A DNA stretch of 64,000 nt from assembly GCF_000196115.1 (NCBI RefSeq), contig NC_005027.1:6072001-6136000 (forward strand), given 5' to 3'. The stretch comes from Rhodopirellula baltica SH 1. GTDB taxonomy: Bacteria; Planctomycetota; Planctomycetia; Pirellulales; Pirellulaceae. Shown piece after piece: positions 61,668-64,000 of the stretch (positions are counted from its first letter, which is position 1; each line of letters opens with the position of its first letter). The notes beneath the pieces are model-generated. The model saw only the letters and a program-made list of their open reading frames with translations. It ran no database searches and had not been told where the DNA came from. Position numbers and translations under genes: made by a program.

Positions 61668-62343
61668 GCGAATCAAGGTATCACGGGCAAGCGCGTTGCA
61701 ACATCCACGGCCGATTCCCAATTGGTTCGCCACCCGCACCCACTCCATTCAGCGAGCCCTTCGAACCCGTGCGAGGAGAGTTTTTCTTTTTCGTGCGAAG
61801 ATTTGAAGTCTTCCGTTACATCACCGTGAGCGGAATCACTCGCCAAAGCGAGAGTGACCGGCCTAGCAAACAGCCATCTCATGAAGTTCTCCAGTGTGTA
61901 CGGCGGAGTTCAATCTCAGTCGTCCCGAAACGACTTTGCCAACGATTCCATCGTCGAAGCAAACGCGTGCCGGATGTTCAAGCCACGGTTCACCCCACCA
62001 ATCGCAGTCATGCTGGGAAACGAAACGGCACCGACAATCGAAAGGTCTATTTCCGATGATCCGCTTCTCCTCCAGCGTCCCGAGTTGAACCATTTCCGAT
62101 TCAATTCCACCGCGAAGCAGGGCTCAACATCCTCCGCGAACCCAATAATGACCCCCACCCCAATAGTGTTCGGCCCGGCGTTTGCCGGCCTGGAATATTG
62201 GCGGATAGTTGCCGAGTTGAATGTAGGTTCCTTGCAAAGGAAATGAAGCGATCGTCTTGCTAGGATCGTTGCGTTTGTGTGTTGGGGACCGCGCAGCATT
62301 CATGCCGAGACCAGTCAGGCAAAATGACCTCCCACAACGCCGA
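61668..62343. other. Intergenic region with 3'-flank repeat copy D
   Basis: About 680 bases without a supported gene. GAACCATTTCCGATTCAATT at about 62088, continuing to AACCCAATAATGACCCCCACCCC, is copy D of the 3'-flank repeat. The plus-strand open frame 61854-62246 crosses the repeat and has no family features. Confidence 0.55.
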
Positions 62344-62720
62344 TTAGCAAATTTCTTTACGCTCCTCTTTGGCACGCTTTGCCTCTTCTGCAGCTGCTTG
62401 CTTTTCGATGTGAGCAATCAGCTCCTCATCAGTGGCTAAGCCTTGGAAGTAGAAGCTGATTATTTCAAACGTTCGTTTCGTGGGGCGAGATCCAGTCCAC
62501 AGGTTGATCAGCAAACAGGCAATCACCGAACAGTAGACTTGAATCTGGATTCCATTGGCGTTGTGGCTGATAAGGTGATCGCCGCCCATCAGTTGCTTGT
62601 AGAACCGAAAGAAGATTTCAATTGTCCATCGGTAGGCGTAGATCAGGGCAATGATTTCAGCAGGTACATTCAGTAGATTGGTGGCAATGCGAAGGATCCC
62701 ATCGCTGTTGAGGGTCTACT
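62344..62720 (-). pseudogene. IS4-family transposase, C-terminal remnant
   Basis: The minus strand reads SDGILRIATNLLNVPAEIIALIYAYRWTIEIFFRFYKQLMGGDHLISHNANGIQIQVYCSVIACLLINLWTG in consecutive short pieces to a stop at 62344. YAYRWTIEIFFRFYK is a perfect Y-x2-R-x3-E-x6-K (YREK) motif of IS4-family DDE transposases, with the catalytic Glu. Everything upstream of about 62720, including the two catalytic Asp, is absent. No inverted repeats were found. Confidence 0.85.
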
Positions 62721-64000
62721 CCACTTCGTTCATCGATCGCTTTGTAATCCAACTCTCCAAGAGCATTAAGTTCGCCCGCAAGCACCCGAACCCAAAGTGG
62801 ATTCTCGGAACATCTTCTACCGTCATTGCGTTTCTTTGCGACCGCACGCTCAATTACATGCGTTGGAAGTTCCCTGCAAAACTGGGCAGACGCCGTTTCG
62901 AATAGAGAGGCTGCGTTCTCAATCGTGAACTCGTCTGATTCGAGCTGAATTGACTCCCATTCGTCCGCCAGAAAAGACGTGTGAGTTGAAAATTCGGAAG
63001 CACTCCGCGCGGATACCAAAAGGCGTCCGCTTTTCGGCAGGCATTCTGTAAGCCACCGCAATGTACGATCAGACAAATCGATGTATTCATCCATTCCATC
63101 GACGACAATAAGCAACGCCCCTTGCCTGGCTGCCTCATGGAACAGCGATTCTAGGCGTTGATTCGCTTGAGACGAAGTCAAATTATTGTTCACTGGTTGA
63201 CGATCTGTGATTCTCAGAAGTTCTTCAAGTTCTTGAATCCATCGCAGTTGCAAGTGATGCTTGCCGTATTTGTGCCCTAGAATTGTTGCGTAAACTAAGA
63301 GAAAGCACGGCAGATCCTTGGTGATCGTAGGTGCATCGTGATCAATTCGCTGTCTGGTTATCGAGCGTGATTTATTGATCGCGGCGACAAAAGCAAGTAG
63401 AAGCGTGGACTTACCCAATCCCGCTTCTCCCGTGATAACTAATGCTCGCCGGTGGGCTGTGGTCCACCATCGCCAGAGCTGAGAGACGAGGCGAGTCCGA
63501 CCTTGAAAATCACATAGTTCAGCGCGCAGTCTGTGAGTTTCGCGGTCGGCTGCTGTTGATGAATGCCTCTGGGTTTGTGATTTGGACCTTGCGAGCGACT
63601 GCGCCCCGTTTCCCACCCATTCGCGTGCCCTTTCTTCGAAGTAACCCTCTTCTTCGGACGCAAGTGTCCAACGCTTACCGTTTTGAGTTAATGTTGCTGG
63701 GTACTCGGTTATTAGGTTCGGGTATTCGTCCTCGATTCGACGAAGAAGAAGCCGTAGCCTATTTGAATTCTCAGTGGCACTGGCTTCGCCAGTCGTATCA
63801 GCTGCGTAATGGTCATCAAATTGCAAGCGATCCGCGTGCGGCACATGTCGGTAGTCTGCCTTCCTGACAAAAAAATGAACTCGATTCTCGTCGATCTCTC
63901 GGCGAAATGCTCCTATCTCTATTTCCAGCTCCGTAACGCTCTTCCTCCCAGGCGGTGGTCGGTGCCCCAATTCGGCTAACGCCCGTGCTACCGGGTGATT
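62657..64000 (-). pseudogene. STAND-type NTPase with DUF4062-like N-terminus, truncated
   Basis: The minus-strand frame is open to the window edge. Its first residues (GRKSVTELEIEIGAFRREIDENRVHFFVRKADYRH) match the second half of the DUF4062 domain. An NTPase domain follows with Walker A GEAGLGKST and Walker B ALLIVVDGMDEY, then a helical arm (CLPKSGRLLVSARSASEF; ENPLWVRVLAGELNALGEL). After KAIDER the frame enters IS4 transposase DNA out of frame and ends 20 codons later, so the C-terminal sensor (often WD40 or TPR repeats) is gone. Whole members of this group are implicated in defence or signalling. The N-terminal end lies outside the window. Confidence 0.75.

Noticed and set aside
61854-62246. 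Plus-strand open frame of 130 codons
   Set aside because: Includes the 3'-flank repeat copy D, which is read in a different frame elsewhere.
1-64000. CRISPR array, tRNA or rRNA genes, prophage
   Set aside because: No regularly spaced repeats, no tRNA-like or rRNA sequence recognised, and no phage structural genes were seen.

Overview
The window looks like a chromosome segment of a marine planctomycete of the Rhodopirellula/Pirellulaceae type. The evidence is an adjacent PSCyt1-DUF1549-DUF1553 / DUF1501 pair, an ECF sigma factor overlapping a Ser/Thr kinase, many poorly conserved secreted or membrane proteins, and short palindromic intergenic repeats. This assignment rests on gene content alone. 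No rRNA, tRNA or CRISPR array was seen.

Layout. 1-9 kb: the end of a sensor kinase, PhnA, a zinc-ribbon membrane protein, a hybrid-free kinase/response-regulator pair with a decayed second regulator, and a membrane/redox group (FAD-disulfide oxidoreductase, VTT-DUF547 fusion, NrtS-like gene broken by an ochre codon). 9-12 kb: GNAT, ferredoxin, and a three-gene minus-strand set (zinc-ribbon protein, KptA RNA 2'-phosphotransferase, ADP-ribosylglycohydrolase). 12.2-17.4 kb: a reactive-sulfur cluster with an ArsR regulator (clear promoter, operator-like repeat, terminator), membrane rhodanese, TSUP exporter, CstB-like metallo-beta-lactamase/rhodanese, ferritin-like protein and a secreted DsrE fusion. 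18.5-23.7 kb: a heavy-metal RND efflux pair. 23.8-26.9 kb: sigma factor plus kinase. 27-32.3 kb: AAA ATPase, isoprenylcysteine-methyltransferase-like protein, SGNH hydrolase, cytochrome P450. 32.4-36.2 kb: a tightly overlapping phospholipid operon (diacylglycerol kinase-like, DksA/TraR-like, VTT, CdsA, CDP-alcohol phosphatidyltransferase). 36.5-44.5 kb: metallophosphoesterase, TsdA-like diheme cytochrome, MFS transporter, and the DUF1549/1553-DUF1501 pair.

From 44.5 kb to the end the DNA is accessory in character. It holds three copies of a 117-bp inverted-repeat element (one nested in a palindrome), an IS66/ISBst12-type insertion with a perfect 8-bp target duplication that splits an otherwise intact 829-codon gene, a decayed tandem paralogue, a repeated 3' flank motif, an IS4 transposase remnant, and a STAND-type NTPase cut off at that remnant.

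The most unusual coding object is a 1283-residue alpha-2-macroglobulin-like protein (49.1-53.0 kb). It has a CCEQ thioester motif, a MshEN (type II secretion/pilus ATPase N-terminal) domain sitting where the bait region would be, no visible signal peptide, and an in-frame TAG followed by a conserved-looking tail. Other uncommon architectures are CBS-HEPN, winged-helix-pRiA4b ORF-3, and His-rich helical domain-DsrE.
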